In this document: positions 1-8,912 of the stretch, one piece after another
Position numbering within the stretch: position 1 is the first letter of the stretch
How the letters are laid out: every line of letters begins with the position of its first letter
Origin: JAHIVB01 sp964574705
Lineage (GTDB): Bacteria > Bacillota_I > Bacilli_A > Izemoplasmatales > Hujiaoplasmataceae
Reading direction: 5' to 3'
Assembly (NCBI GenBank): GCA_964574705.1
Contig: CAZNOO010000013.1
Location: 1-47,878, forward strand
Length of the DNA stretch: 47,878 nt
Notes under the pieces: model-generated
The model's database searches: none
What the model saw: only the letters and a program-made list of their open reading frames with translations
What the model was told of the DNA's origin: nothing
Program-made: the position numbers and the translations under genes

Positions 1-125
1 TTGTTAATTAAAAATTTTATTTATTTATGGTGTCCACTTGACAGGGACTAGTTCACATCGATGCGTGTCTTTTTTTCACTTTTTTAGTCGTTTTTTTCTA
101 TTTTGAAAAAAACAACCTATTCACT

Positions 126-139
126 TTCAACACGTTGAA
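126..139. promoter_or_regulatory. Inverted repeat (candidate operator) on the -35 of the scavenging operon
   Basis: TTCAAC-AC-GTTGAA is a perfect 6-bp dyad with a 2-nt centre. Its right arm overlaps the -35 box at 135-140, where a repressor would block RNA polymerase. It does not fit the CcpA cre consensus, which needs TG..CG..CA. No regulator gene lies next to it, so the cognate protein is unknown. Confidence 0.45.
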
Positions 140-162
140 TTATCCGTTGGATGATTTATAAT
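135..162 (+). promoter_or_regulatory. Promoter of anmK and the first operon segment
   Basis: -35 TTGAAT (135-140), 16-bp spacer, -10 TATAAT (157-162). Transcription would start near 169, about 23 nt before the anmK ATG. The rest of positions 1-191 is AT-rich, with a 9-bp A/T hairpin at 90-113 and no gene that I can support. Confidence 0.65.
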
Positions 163-191
163 AGAGGTAAGAGAGAAGTGGTGGTGAATTC

Positions 192-1340
192 ATGAAGAAG
201 CTCGCGATTGGAATCATGAGCGGAACTTCACTTGATGGAATTGATGTCGTCGTCGCAAGAATTGAAGGCTCTTTCTTAAATACTAGGTTTAATTTTGTCG
301 CCTATGAAACCATTCCTTACGCTGATGAAACAAAAAACAAAATCAGGCGTGCGATGGATCCAATCAAGTGTAACCCAAAACTCATTTGCAGTCTAAATTT
401 CGAATTATCAGAAATCTATGCAAATGCCATATTTTCCGTGTGTGAAAATAACAACATTTCTCCTGAAGAAATTGATTATATTGCCTGTCATGGTCAAACA
501 ATATACCATATTGGTGCAGGGGACCCTTTTTCAACTCCTTCCAGTTTACAGCTCGGAGATGGATCGGTTCTTGCCAATTTATGTCACACGACGGTCGTTT
601 CCAATTTTCGAAGTGCTGACATTGCAGTCGGTGGGCAAGGCGCCCCACTTGTGCCTTATGCAGATTATGTATTGTTCAGAGAAGAAAAGGTTTCAAAATC
701 AATGCATAATATTGGTGGCATTTCAAATTTGACCGTAATTCCTGCGGGATCAAAACTCGAAGAAATCATCGCATTTGATACCGGACCGGGGAATATGATG
801 ATTGACGCTTTTGCGGAAATTTTGTTTAAGGTACCTTATGACGATTCAGGTAAACTTGCAAGACAAGGGACCCTAAATCAAAAACTATTGACAGAACTCA
901 TGAATCATCCGTATTTAAAAGTACTCCCACCCAAATCAACAGGGAGAGAAGAATTCGGAATTGATTTCTCAAAGCATATATTAAGTCAATACCATCGATT
1001 AAGTCCTTACGACTTGATTTGCACGATTACACACTTTACAGCGAAGTCGATAGCAAAAGCTTATAAGGATTTCGTTTTCAACAAATATCAAATGGATGAA
1101 ATCATTTTTTCTGGCGGCGGAGCTAGGAATAAATTTTTAATGGAGTTAATCAAGACTTATCTACCAAAACAGAATATTAAAACTTTATCGGAAGAGGGCA
1201 TCGATGATTCAGCGAAAGAAGCCCTTGCATTTTTGATTTTAGGAAATGAGACTTTAAATAAAGCGCCTTCTAATGTTCCGAGTGCGACCGGCGCAACCAA
1301 GCGTGTCATACTGGGACAAGTTAGTTATGTTACTGATTAG
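192..1340 (+). CDS. anmK: Anhydro-N-acetylmuramic acid kinase AnmK
   Basis: Cytoplasmic kinase that opens the 1,6-anhydro ring of anhydro-MurNAc and phosphorylates it to MurNAc-6-phosphate, the substrate of MurQ. The 382 residues match the usual family length. The N-terminal MSGTSLDGID motif (residues 9-18), FDTGPGN (195-201) and SGGGARN (307-313) are the phosphate-binding and sugar-binding signatures. The ATG at 192 follows a GGTGG-type ribosome site, and no upstream in-frame start fits better. It opens the 35-kb locus. AnmK is needed only for anhydro sugars, the products of lytic transglycosylases, so its presence suggests that part of the imported material carries anhydro ends. Confidence 0.96.
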   Translation: MKKLAIGIMSGTSLDGIDVVVARIEGSFLNTRFNFVAYETIPYADETKNKIRRAMDPIKCNPKLICSLNFELSEIYANAIFSVCENNNISPEEIDYIACHGQTIYHIGAGDPFSTPSSLQLGDGSVLANLCHTTVVSNFRSADIAVGGQGAPLVPYADYVLFREEKVSKSMHNIGGISNLTVIPAGSKLEEIIAFDTGPGNMMIDAFAEILFKVPYDDSGKLARQGTLNQKLLTELMNHPYLKVLPPKSTGREEFGIDFSKHILSQYHRLSPYDLICTITHFTAKSIAKAYKDFVFNKYQMDEIIFSGGGARNKFLMELIKTYLPKQNIKTLSEEGIDDSAKEALAFLILGNETLNKAPSNVPSATGATKRVILGQVSYVTD

Positions 1341-1365
1341 GATGTCGTAATTCAAGAGGGTCATC

Positions 1366-2358
1366 ATGAGATACATCATTGCTTTTGACGGCGGTGGAAC
1401 AAAATCCCATTATTGTATTTTTGATTTAACTGGGAAATTAGTATACAACAAAATTGTAGGCGGTTCCAATCACCAGTCTTTGGGAATCAATCATACAAAG
1501 ACAGTACTTTCTAAACTGTTTGAAGAATCCTTGCAGGATTTGGATCTTTTTCCAGATCAGATTGCCTTTGCATATTTAGGGATTTCTGGAGCTGATTTGG
1601 AAAGCGATTATGTAAAATTAAACGACATCTGCGAAGATGTCTTTCATGATATTCCTTTCAAAGTAGTAAACGATGCTTGGCTTGTTCTAAGAAGCGGATT
1701 GAAAACACCCTATGGTGCCGTTGCGATTTCAGGGACAGGAACCAACTCGGCTGCCATCAACAGACAAGGACAAAGAGCAATTCTTCGTTCGCTTGGATTT
1801 ACCCTAGGAATCTATGGTGGTGGATTAGATATCGCCAGAGAAGGATTACATTATGCTTTTAGAGCGGATGAACTTACTGGAGAAAACACTATTTTACAAC
1901 AGAAGATTCCTCAGCTGCTTGGTGTTGGCGAGATGAATGACGTCGTCGATTTGTTTTACCCAACGATGAAAATTGATCGAATTAAATTTGGAGAGATTAC
2001 AAAACTCGTTTTTGAGTGCGCAGAATCGAATGACAAAATATCAATCTCCATTTTGGAGAGAATCGGAAACATTCTAGGCTTGCAGACAGGTGGCGTGATT
2101 CGCCAACTGAACATGCAAACGGAAGAAGTCCCAGTTGTCATTGGTGGAAGCGTCTTTCAAAATGAATCTCGGATTTTAGTATCCGCATTTACAAATTGCA
2201 TTCATAAAGTTTGTCCCAAAGCAGAAGTGATTAAACCAAAATACAAGCCAGTCGTAGGTGCTTTTCTTTTCGGACTGGACGAATTACAGTTAAATCAAAG
2301 CGAATTTGTTGAGCAAAATCTGGAAGAAAGTGGGTTGTCATATGGACAAAGGAATTAA
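1366..2358 (+). CDS. BadF/BadG/BcrA-type sugar kinase (GlcNAc/MurNAc kinase-like)
   Basis: A 330-residue member of the ASKHA superfamily, BadF/BadG/BcrA/BcrD group, which includes N-acetylglucosamine kinases and the Clostridium amino-sugar kinase MurK. DGGGTK at residues 8-13 is the first phosphate loop, and SGTGTNS follows in the middle of the protein. No signal peptide, so cytoplasmic. ATG at 1366 follows AAGAGGG. Its end overlaps the GH4 gene by 17 bp. A second kinase of the same family lies at 32674 but differs greatly in sequence, so the two probably divide substrates, for example GlcNAc and MurNAc. Which takes which cannot be told from sequence alone. Confidence 0.88.
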   Translation: MRYIIAFDGGGTKSHYCIFDLTGKLVYNKIVGGSNHQSLGINHTKTVLSKLFEESLQDLDLFPDQIAFAYLGISGADLESDYVKLNDICEDVFHDIPFKVVNDAWLVLRSGLKTPYGAVAISGTGTNSAAINRQGQRAILRSLGFTLGIYGGGLDIAREGLHYAFRADELTGENTILQQKIPQLLGVGEMNDVVDLFYPTMKIDRIKFGEITKLVFECAESNDKISISILERIGNILGLQTGGVIRQLNMQTEEVPVVIGGSVFQNESRILVSAFTNCIHKVCPKAEVIKPKYKPVVGAFLFGLDELQLNQSEFVEQNLEESGLSYGQRN

Positions 2359-3667
2359 AATCGTCACCATCGGAGGCGGATCTTCATATACCCCCGAGTT
2401 GATTGAAGGATTCATTAAGAGACATCATGAACTACCAGTTTCAGAGATTTGGCTAGTGGATATCGAAGAAGGAAAAGAAAAACTTAGAATCATTGAAAAT
2501 CTTTCGAAAAGAATGGTTAAAGAAGCGGGAGTTGCCATAGAGATTCATGCGACCCTTGATCGTAGAGAAGCATTGAAAAATGCTGATTTTGTCACGACTC
2601 AATTTAGAGTAGGCATGCTTGATGCCAGAATTAAAGACGAAAAGATTCCTGGTAAATATGGAATGCTCGGTCAAGAGACCAATGGAGCAGGCGGAGTCTT
2701 CAAGGCGCTTAGGACGGTTCCCATCATTTATGATATCATTTCTGATATGAAGGAATTGTGCGAAGATGCATGGCTGATTAACTTCACGAATCCGGTTGGA
2801 ATCGTAAGTGAAGCCGTTATGAGATATGGTGAGTTCGACAAGTATATCGGAGTGTGTAATATTCCATTCAATACGACCAAGCATTTTGCAGATCTTCTAA
2901 ACGTCAATCCCAAAGAATTGATTCCGTATTTTGCAGGAATGAATCACATGTCTTACGTTCTTAACGTTTATTATAAGAACAAAGATAAACTACCTGAAAT
3001 TATTGAAAAATCAATCGCAGTTGAAAAGAGCAGCAGTCACTTTGATCCTTCGAAACTCGACTATGAGTTTATAAAAGAATTGGGTGTCTATCCCAATCCT
3101 TATCATAAATATTTCTATCTATACGAAGAATCCTTAAAGGGGTTTTTAGAACAGTACAATACTGGAACAACAAGAGGTGAACTTGTTAAAGAGATTGAAG
3201 CCTCTCTATTCAAGAAATATGAAGATATTCATCTTGTATCCAAACCGGAAGAGTTGGAAAAAAGAGGCGGAGCTTATTATAGCGATACCGCATGTAATGT
3301 CATCAGTTCGATTTACAATGACAGACGAGACTATCAAGTCGTCAATACGAAGAACAAAGGACACATTACAGATTTGCCAGATGGGTGCGCAGTTGAAATC
3401 ACATCTAGAATTACAAAGAATGGACCCATTCCCGTCCATATCGGAAGACTTCCAATTCAAATTAGAGGATTGCTTCAAAACATGAAAGCTTTTGAAGAAT
3501 TGTTGGTTGATGCCATTTATGAGCGTAATTTGGATAAAGCAAGACTAGCACTGCAAATCTCACCTTTGACCCATTCTGTTCATCAAGCCAAATTAGCTTT
3601 TGATGAACTAGTCATTGCACATAGAAAATATCTGAACTATTATTTTTCCACAGAGGAGGAAGTATGA
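2342..3667 (+). CDS. Glycoside hydrolase family 4 (6-phospho-glycosidase type)
   Basis: GH4 enzymes use NAD+ and a divalent metal in a redox-assisted cleavage, usually of 6-phospho-glucosides. The 441 residues match the family. They begin with a Rossmann motif (IVTIGGGSSYTPEL, residues 7-20). GQETNGAGG (110-118) and NFTNPVGIVSEA (147-158) follow. Cys172 (in GVCNIPFN) and His202 (in GMNHMS) stand where the metal ligands are expected. I chose ATG 2342 because homology starts there; an upstream in-frame ATG at 2306 adds only 12 residues inside the previous gene. It is coupled to its neighbours by a 17-bp and a 4-bp overlap. The context suggests an amino-sugar 6-phosphate disaccharide, but the substrate is not proven. 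Confidence 0.9.
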   Translation: MDKGIKIVTIGGGSSYTPELIEGFIKRHHELPVSEIWLVDIEEGKEKLRIIENLSKRMVKEAGVAIEIHATLDRREALKNADFVTTQFRVGMLDARIKDEKIPGKYGMLGQETNGAGGVFKALRTVPIIYDIISDMKELCEDAWLINFTNPVGIVSEAVMRYGEFDKYIGVCNIPFNTTKHFADLLNVNPKELIPYFAGMNHMSYVLNVYYKNKDKLPEIIEKSIAVEKSSSHFDPSKLDYEFIKELGVYPNPYHKYFYLYEESLKGFLEQYNTGTTRGELVKEIEASLFKKYEDIHLVSKPEELEKRGGAYYSDTACNVISSIYNDRRDYQVVNTKNKGHITDLPDGCAVEITSRITKNGPIPVHIGRLPIQIRGLLQNMKAFEELLVDAIYERNLDKARLALQISPLTHSVHQAKLAFDELVIAHRKYLNYYFSTEEEV

Positions 3668-4872
3668 AATTAACTTCTTTCAAAGACGCTTCGAAACCAA
3701 TCTGTTATTTTAATAGCTTAGTACAAATAGAAATTCCAGATTCTTTTTCTATCAAAGAGATTAGAGGCGTCTGGGTTGCGAACGTTTTGAACATCGATCT
3801 GCCAACGATAGAAGATCTTAATTTGTATTTTCTAAAGTTTAGAGAAATGCTCGACACTTGTGTAGAGTTCAATATCAATACCATTTATTTTCAAGTTAGA
3901 ACAACGAATGATGCATTTTATGAATCTAATTTGAATCCATACAGTCGTTATTTCACCGGAAAAGAAGGAAAACGACCTCCGATTGACGTCTTTCGTTGTA
4001 TCCTTAATGAAGCAAAGAAAAAAAATATAGCCATTCACGCCTGGTGCAATCCTTACAGGGTATCACCGGACGGAAAACAATCGATAGAAGATTATTTAAA
4101 GACTTGCGATTCAATGAACTTTGCAAAACTGCATCCAGAATACTTGGTGAAAGACACCTCTGGGAAGTTGATTTTAAATCCAGCAAGAGAAGAAGTGAAA
4201 CAGTTCATCGTTGATTCAATGGCTGAACTTGCTAATCGTTATGAAATTGACGGAATCCACTTTGATGATTATTTCTATCCTTATAGTGGTTTAAGTGAAG
4301 ATTTAAATGATTTAGCGGACTTTGAAAAGAGAATCGACAAGAATCAATCGCTTGGAGATTTTCGAAGAATGCATGTCAGTGACGTCATCAAGCGGGTTCA
4401 TGAGATGCTTAAAAGGGATTATCCCAAATTAAGATTTGGAGTCAGTCCTTTTGGAATATGGAAAAATCAGTCTTCAGATCCGCTTGGATCAAACACTGCC
4501 AAAGCATGTAGCGAATCTTTTTCAGGACAATTCGCAGATACTTATTTATGGGTGAAGGAGAAATATATCGACTATATCGTTCCTCAAATTTACTGGGAGT
4601 TTGGACATCCTATTGCACCATTCGCAGACATTTGTGACTGGTGGGTAAAATTATGTGAAAAGTCTCTAGTCGATCTTTATATTGGTCATGGAAGTTATCG
4701 ACTTGGTCAAACCGGTGAATATGAGAATCCGGACGAAGTTGTAAATCAACTCAAGTACGCAAATCAATATGACGCCGTAAAAGGAAACATCTTCTTTTCT
4801 TACAAGTCGCTACTTAATGAAAATAAAGAGAAACCGGGTATTGATAAAATCAAAAATCTGCTTAGTAGGTGA
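3664..4872 (+). CDS. Cytoplasmic GHL10/DUF187 (YddW/DigH-like) glycoside hydrolase
   Basis: A 402-residue single-domain protein of the glycosyl-hydrolase-like 10 family. The hallmarks are IRGVWVANV, FQVRTTNDAFY, HAWCNPYRV, DGIHFDDYFYPYSG, FGVSPFGIW and VPQIYWEFGH. E. coli DigH (formerly YddW) of this family cleaves denuded peptidoglycan glycans, which fits the locus. There is no signal peptide, unlike the large homologue just downstream, so this copy should act on imported fragments. The start overlaps the GH4 stop as ATGA, after a GAGGAAG ribosome site. The same six motifs recur twice in the next gene, pointing to duplication within the locus. Confidence 0.88.
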   Translation: MKLTSFKDASKPICYFNSLVQIEIPDSFSIKEIRGVWVANVLNIDLPTIEDLNLYFLKFREMLDTCVEFNINTIYFQVRTTNDAFYESNLNPYSRYFTGKEGKRPPIDVFRCILNEAKKKNIAIHAWCNPYRVSPDGKQSIEDYLKTCDSMNFAKLHPEYLVKDTSGKLILNPAREEVKQFIVDSMAELANRYEIDGIHFDDYFYPYSGLSEDLNDLADFEKRIDKNQSLGDFRRMHVSDVIKRVHEMLKRDYPKLRFGVSPFGIWKNQSSDPLGSNTAKACSESFSGQFADTYLWVKEKYIDYIVPQIYWEFGHPIAPFADICDWWVKLCEKSLVDLYIGHGSYRLGQTGEYENPDEVVNQLKYANQYDAVKGNIFFSYKSLLNENKEKPGIDKIKNLLSR

Positions 4873-4877
4873 TTACA

Positions 4878-7800
4878 TTGAAGTTTAAAAAACTCTTTTT
4901 GGCATTTATAATGATTCTCATGGTGGCACTCAGTGCCAGCATGAATTTTGCGAGTGCCGATACGACATTTGAAATATATAAGAGCGGCGGATCGACTGTT
5001 TATCATTATAGTTCAACTGATCCGGTTATGATACCAACAACCTTTGAAGAAAAAACTTCTGAATTCAGAGGTGTTTGGGTTGCGACGGTTTACAACTTGA
5101 ATATGCCCGTTTTGACGAGTGAAACACAATATAAAGCTGCATTTCAAACATTGTTAAATCAAGTGAAGGCGGCCAACATGAATGCCATCGTATTTCAAGT
5201 GCGTCCAAACAATGACGCTTTTTATGATTCTGCATATGCTCCTTGGAGCAAATGGTTGACCGGAACCGAAGGTGTAGATCCCGGATGGGATGTACTCGGA
5301 TACATGATTGAACAATGTCATTTAAATGGAATTGAATTTCATGCCTGGCTCAATCCTTATCGAGTAGCGAATTCAACGCTTGATAAAACAAGTGTCCTCA
5401 GTTCTCTGTCCACAGAAAATTTTGCAAGACAGAGACCAGACTTGGTTATCGCAGGAAATATTGATTCAAACGATCGATATCCTTATATTTTGAATCCGGG
5501 GGAACCGGAAGTCAAAACCTACATTAATAATGTTGTTTCTGAATTGATTACGCTTTATGATGTGGATGGAATTCATTTTGATGATTATTTTTATCCTTAT
5601 TCAGGAATTAGTTCTGACACGATTACGTACAATACTTATAAAGAAGTAGGAGAAACCATCGAAGATTTCCGCAGAGAAAATGTCAATGACGTGGTCAGAG
5701 GCATCAAGGAAACCATCGATGCACACAATGCAACAAATGATACTTCAGTGCGGTTCGGAATTAGTCCTTTTGGTCTTTGGGGTTCTGGAATTGAAGGATA
5801 CTCAAAAACTTTGGAAGGTGGGTCCAATACGGGTCCGACAAATACTTCTTCCTATCTAGACCAATACGCAGACAGTCGCAAATGGGTTGAACAAGGCTGG
5901 CTGGACTATATCTGTCCTCAAGTTTATTGGCAATTCACCCATTCGACAGCTCCTTATGCGGATGTCGTCGACTGGTGGGCGAGCATTACGAGAGGTACCG
6001 GTGTTGATTTAATCATCGGACATGCCATTTCCAGTGCAGAACTCTACAATTGGAACATTGACGAAATCAATGACCAACTTCTTTACAATCAGCAATATCC
6101 TGAAATTGTCGGTGAAATGATGTATTCTGCCGCCTATTTGGAAGATGCTCATATGGACAATGTCGTTTCAAATTACTGGACCCAAACACCTTTAAACATT
6201 TGGGCTGACAGCAATGTCTTAAGTCCTGTCATTTCAATTGACGGATCTCTTGACGGAAGCGTCTACCGAAGTAATGTCACTATCACCTTAACCTCCGTCG
6301 ATCAGATTTTTTACAAGATAGACAGCGGTGTTTGGACAGAATATACGACGCCAATTTCATTAACGGAAGATGGCACATACGCCCTCTATGTTAAGGCGGT
6401 CGATTCGTTTGGTGAAGAAAGCTTAATTGCAGGACAAAATATAACGATAGACAAAGTTAATAGTGATGTTCCAGTCATCTCTGTAACGGGAGAAATGATA
6501 GGAGACGAATACGTTCTCGATTCAACTGTTTCGATTTCGGCGAATGAAACCATTTGGGTGGCAATCAACCATGGTTCGATCGGTGAATGGATTCCTTACA
6601 CCGGGGCCATCACTTTGGATGACACTGGAAATTATTACATTAGGGCAAAAACAATTACTGCTGAAGGCATTGAGTCTATAGAAACCGCGTTATTGGTTAA
6701 AGTAACACTTCCATGTTATTCTAATCCTACAAGTTCGCTTACAGGCACCGGGGAATTCCCTAATTTTCAAGAGGTGACGTTTTCGATTACACACGAAAAC
6801 CCTGTCGTATTTTACCAAGTGAACGGTGGAGATTGGTTGACGTATTCAACGCCAATCCTGTTTTCAACTGAAAATGATTATCTTGTAAATTATAAAAACG
6901 ATGACGATTGTGCAATCACTCAATCGGTATCTTTTACCGTTGACGAAACTCCACCACTCGATCCAATCATTACGGTTGATGGTGGATTTGATGGATATTA
7001 TTACACTGAGACGACGACAGTCAGTCTCGCTCCATCAAGTCCTGAAGATACGGTGATGTATAGAGTCCATAACGGAAGTATATGGAGTGCTTGGAAAGCG
7101 TTTAGTGCTTCATTTGAACTTGTCATCAATGCGACATATACGGTTGAATATTATGCAATTGATCCTGCATTGAACCAAAGTGAAGTTCAAACGGAGAGAA
7201 TCCGATTGAACATCCCTGCGAACGAACACAATGTCTACGTCATCAGAGATGGTGAAATTGTAACATATTACGATTCTAATGTTCCCATACTTTTGCCGAC
7301 GGAATACACTGAAAAATCAGAAGAAATACGTGCAGTTTGGGTTGCGACCGTCAGTAATATCGACGTTCCACTCTATACGAACGAAGCAGAATACAAAAGC
7401 AAACTGATTACAATGCTCAATCGAATTGAAGCCAACAACTTCAATACGATCTTTTTCCAAGTCCGTCCGATGAACGACGCTTTTTATCCTTCTTCATATG
7501 CACCGTTCTCTCGGTATTTGACTGGAGTTGAAGGTCAAGACCCTGGATGGGATGTTCTAACCTTTTTGATTGAAGAAAGTCATAAGCGAGGAATTGAATT
7601 CCATGCTTGGCTTAATCCATACAGAGTGTCTACGGGTACCCAATCAAAAGAAGCTCAACTAGCATTGCTCGATGATATGAACTTTGCAAAACTTCACCCT
7701 GACATGGTTCTAGTTGACAATGCAGGAAAATTGATTTTGAATCCAGGAGAACTACAAGTTCAAGCTTACATTAAAAACGTCATCAGAGAATTACTTGCCA

Positions 7801-8912
7801 ACTACGATGTGGACGGTATTCATTTTGACGATTATTTCTATAGTTACAATGGCATGAGCGATTCTGAAGATGCCGATTTATACAATGCCAAGAAAGATCC
7901 CGGCCAATCACTTGCGGACTGGAGAAGAGAAAACATTGATACAATCATTGAAGACATTCACGAAATCGTCGTTGATTACAATGAAGCACACGATACCTTC
8001 GTTAAATTTGGTATCAGTCCCTTTGGAATATGGCTTTCAGGAGGAGAAGAAGGTTCGAATACTTCTATTTATACTTTCCAAAGTTACAAAGACCAATTTG
8101 CGGATACCAAAAAATGGATTGAAGAAGGTTGGCTCGATTACGTTGTTCCACAATTATACTGGCAATTTGATCACCAATCAGCGCCTTTTGCGGATTTGGT
8201 GGACTGGTGGGCTGCACTCTGTGAAGCAAACAACGTCGATTTAATCATCGGACATGGTTTTTATCGTTACGACGATGATTCTTGGACGAATGTCAATGAA
8301 TTGCCGGAACAGTTAAGATACATTTCCCAGTATGACATCATTGTAGGTAGCGCATTATTCTCATATAGAACGCTTCTAAGCTATGATACAGAAGTGGTCG
8401 CCGCTTTAGCTAGATTAAATGATTATTATTGGACACAATATCCATCGTTTCCATGGGAAAGCACTGTCGTAAAACAGGTAGATCCCGTTTGTGAAGACGG
8501 AGAGACCTTGGTCGAAGGCCAGTGTGTAGTCTTACCACCTGAGTGCGAGGATGGAGAAACTTTGGTCGAAGGCCAGTGCGTTGTCTTACCACCCGAGTGT
8601 GAAGACGGAGAAACTTTGGTCGAAGGCGAGTGTGTTGTCTTACCGCCAGAGTGTGAGGACGGAGAGACTTTAGTCGAAGGCCAGTGCGTTGTCTTACCAC
8701 CTGAGTGCGAGGACGGAGAAACTTTAGTCGAAGGCCAGTGTGTTGTCTTGCCACCGGTTTGCGGTGACGGAGAGGAACTCATTGATGGCGAGTGCGTCAT
8801 TATTGAAAACCATACCATTCAGACGGTAATCATTGTCGTGGTTTCGACTGCATCGGCTGGGTTACTTGGTGCGGCTGTATTTTTACTTAAAAAGTATCTG
8901 ATAAAGATATGA
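4878..8912 (+). CDS. Secreted, membrane-anchored double GHL10/DUF187 glycosidase with Ig-like linkers and Cys-loop repeats
   Basis: 1344 residues. Order: signal peptide (about 1-30, ending ASMNFASA); first GHL10 domain (about 58-440, with GIHFDDYFYPYSG); three beta-sandwich modules like chitobiase C-terminal/Ig-like domains (about 448-775); second GHL10 domain (about 812-1190, with GIHFDDYFYSYNG); six 18-residue Cys-loop repeats (1205-1312); and a C-terminal membrane helix with a Lys-rich tail (about 1316-1344). It is probably held on the outer face of the membrane, with the repeats as a stalk. I prefer TTG 4878, placed 5 nt after AGGTGA; the in-frame GTG at 4869 lies inside that ribosome site. 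Role inferred from DigH: cutting glycan strands outside the cell. Confidence 0.87.
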   Translation: MKFKKLFLAFIMILMVALSASMNFASADTTFEIYKSGGSTVYHYSSTDPVMIPTTFEEKTSEFRGVWVATVYNLNMPVLTSETQYKAAFQTLLNQVKAANMNAIVFQVRPNNDAFYDSAYAPWSKWLTGTEGVDPGWDVLGYMIEQCHLNGIEFHAWLNPYRVANSTLDKTSVLSSLSTENFARQRPDLVIAGNIDSNDRYPYILNPGEPEVKTYINNVVSELITLYDVDGIHFDDYFYPYSGISSDTITYNTYKEVGETIEDFRRENVNDVVRGIKETIDAHNATNDTSVRFGISPFGLWGSGIEGYSKTLEGGSNTGPTNTSSYLDQYADSRKWVEQGWLDYICPQVYWQFTHSTAPYADVVDWWASITRGTGVDLIIGHAISSAELYNWNIDEINDQLLYNQQYPEIVGEMMYSAAYLEDAHMDNVVSNYWTQTPLNIWADSNVLSPVISIDGSLDGSVYRSNVTITLTSVDQIFYKIDSGVWTEYTTPISLTEDGTYALYVKAVDSFGEESLIAGQNITIDKVNSDVPVISVTGEMIGDEYVLDSTVSISANETIWVAINHGSIGEWIPYTGAITLDDTGNYYIRAKTITAEGIESIETALLVKVTLPCYSNPTSSLTGTGEFPNFQEVTFSITHENPVVFYQVNGGDWLTYSTPILFSTENDYLVNYKNDDDCAITQSVSFTVDETPPLDPIITVDGGFDGYYYTETTTVSLAPSSPEDTVMYRVHNGSIWSAWKAFSASFELVINATYTVEYYAIDPALNQSEVQTERIRLNIPANEHNVYVIRDGEIVTYYDSNVPILLPTEYTEKSEEIRAVWVATVSNIDVPLYTNEAEYKSKLITMLNRIEANNFNTIFFQVRPMNDAFYPSSYAPFSRYLTGVEGQDPGWDVLTFLIEESHKRGIEFHAWLNPYRVSTGTQSKEAQLALLDDMNFAKLHPDMVLVDNAGKLILNPGELQVQAYIKNVIRELLANYDVDGIHFDDYFYSYNGMSDSEDADLYNAKKDPGQSLADWRRENIDTIIEDIHEIVVDYNEAHDTFVKFGISPFGIWLSGGEEGSNTSIYTFQSYKDQFADTKKWIEEGWLDYVVPQLYWQFDHQSAPFADLVDWWAALCEANNVDLIIGHGFYRYDDDSWTNVNELPEQLRYISQYDIIVGSALFSYRTLLSYDTEVVAALARLNDYYWTQYPSFPWESTVVKQVDPVCEDGETLVEGQCVVLPPECEDGETLVEGQCVVLPPECEDGETLVEGECVVLPPECEDGETLVEGQCVVLPPECEDGETLVEGQCVVLPPVCGDGEELIDGECVIIENHTIQTVIIVVVSTASAGLLGAAVFLLKKYLIKI
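8490..8813 (+). repeat. Six tandem 54-bp repeats coding for Cys-loop modules
   Basis: Five near-identical 54-bp units (8490-8759) and a diverged sixth (from 8760). Each encodes an 18-residue unit with the pattern C-x5-L-[VI]-x-G-x-C-V, then a short Leu-Pro-Pro linker. Differences are mainly silent or Gln/Glu exchanges, so the array is young or kept uniform. The number of units may vary between strains. Confidence 0.93.

Noticed and set aside
38..43. TTGACA as -35 of a second upstream promoter
   Set aside because: No -10-like hexamer at 16-18 bp spacing.
90..113. A/T-only 9-bp hairpin before anmK
   Set aside because: Arms are poly-T and poly-A; such pairing is expected by chance in AT-rich gaps and lacks a GC stem for termination.
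8410..8818. Two overlapping minus-strand open frames with repeated Arg/Pro- or Ser/Thr-rich units
   Set aside because: They are the antisense reading of the 54-bp Cys-loop repeats; no ribosome site or promoter.
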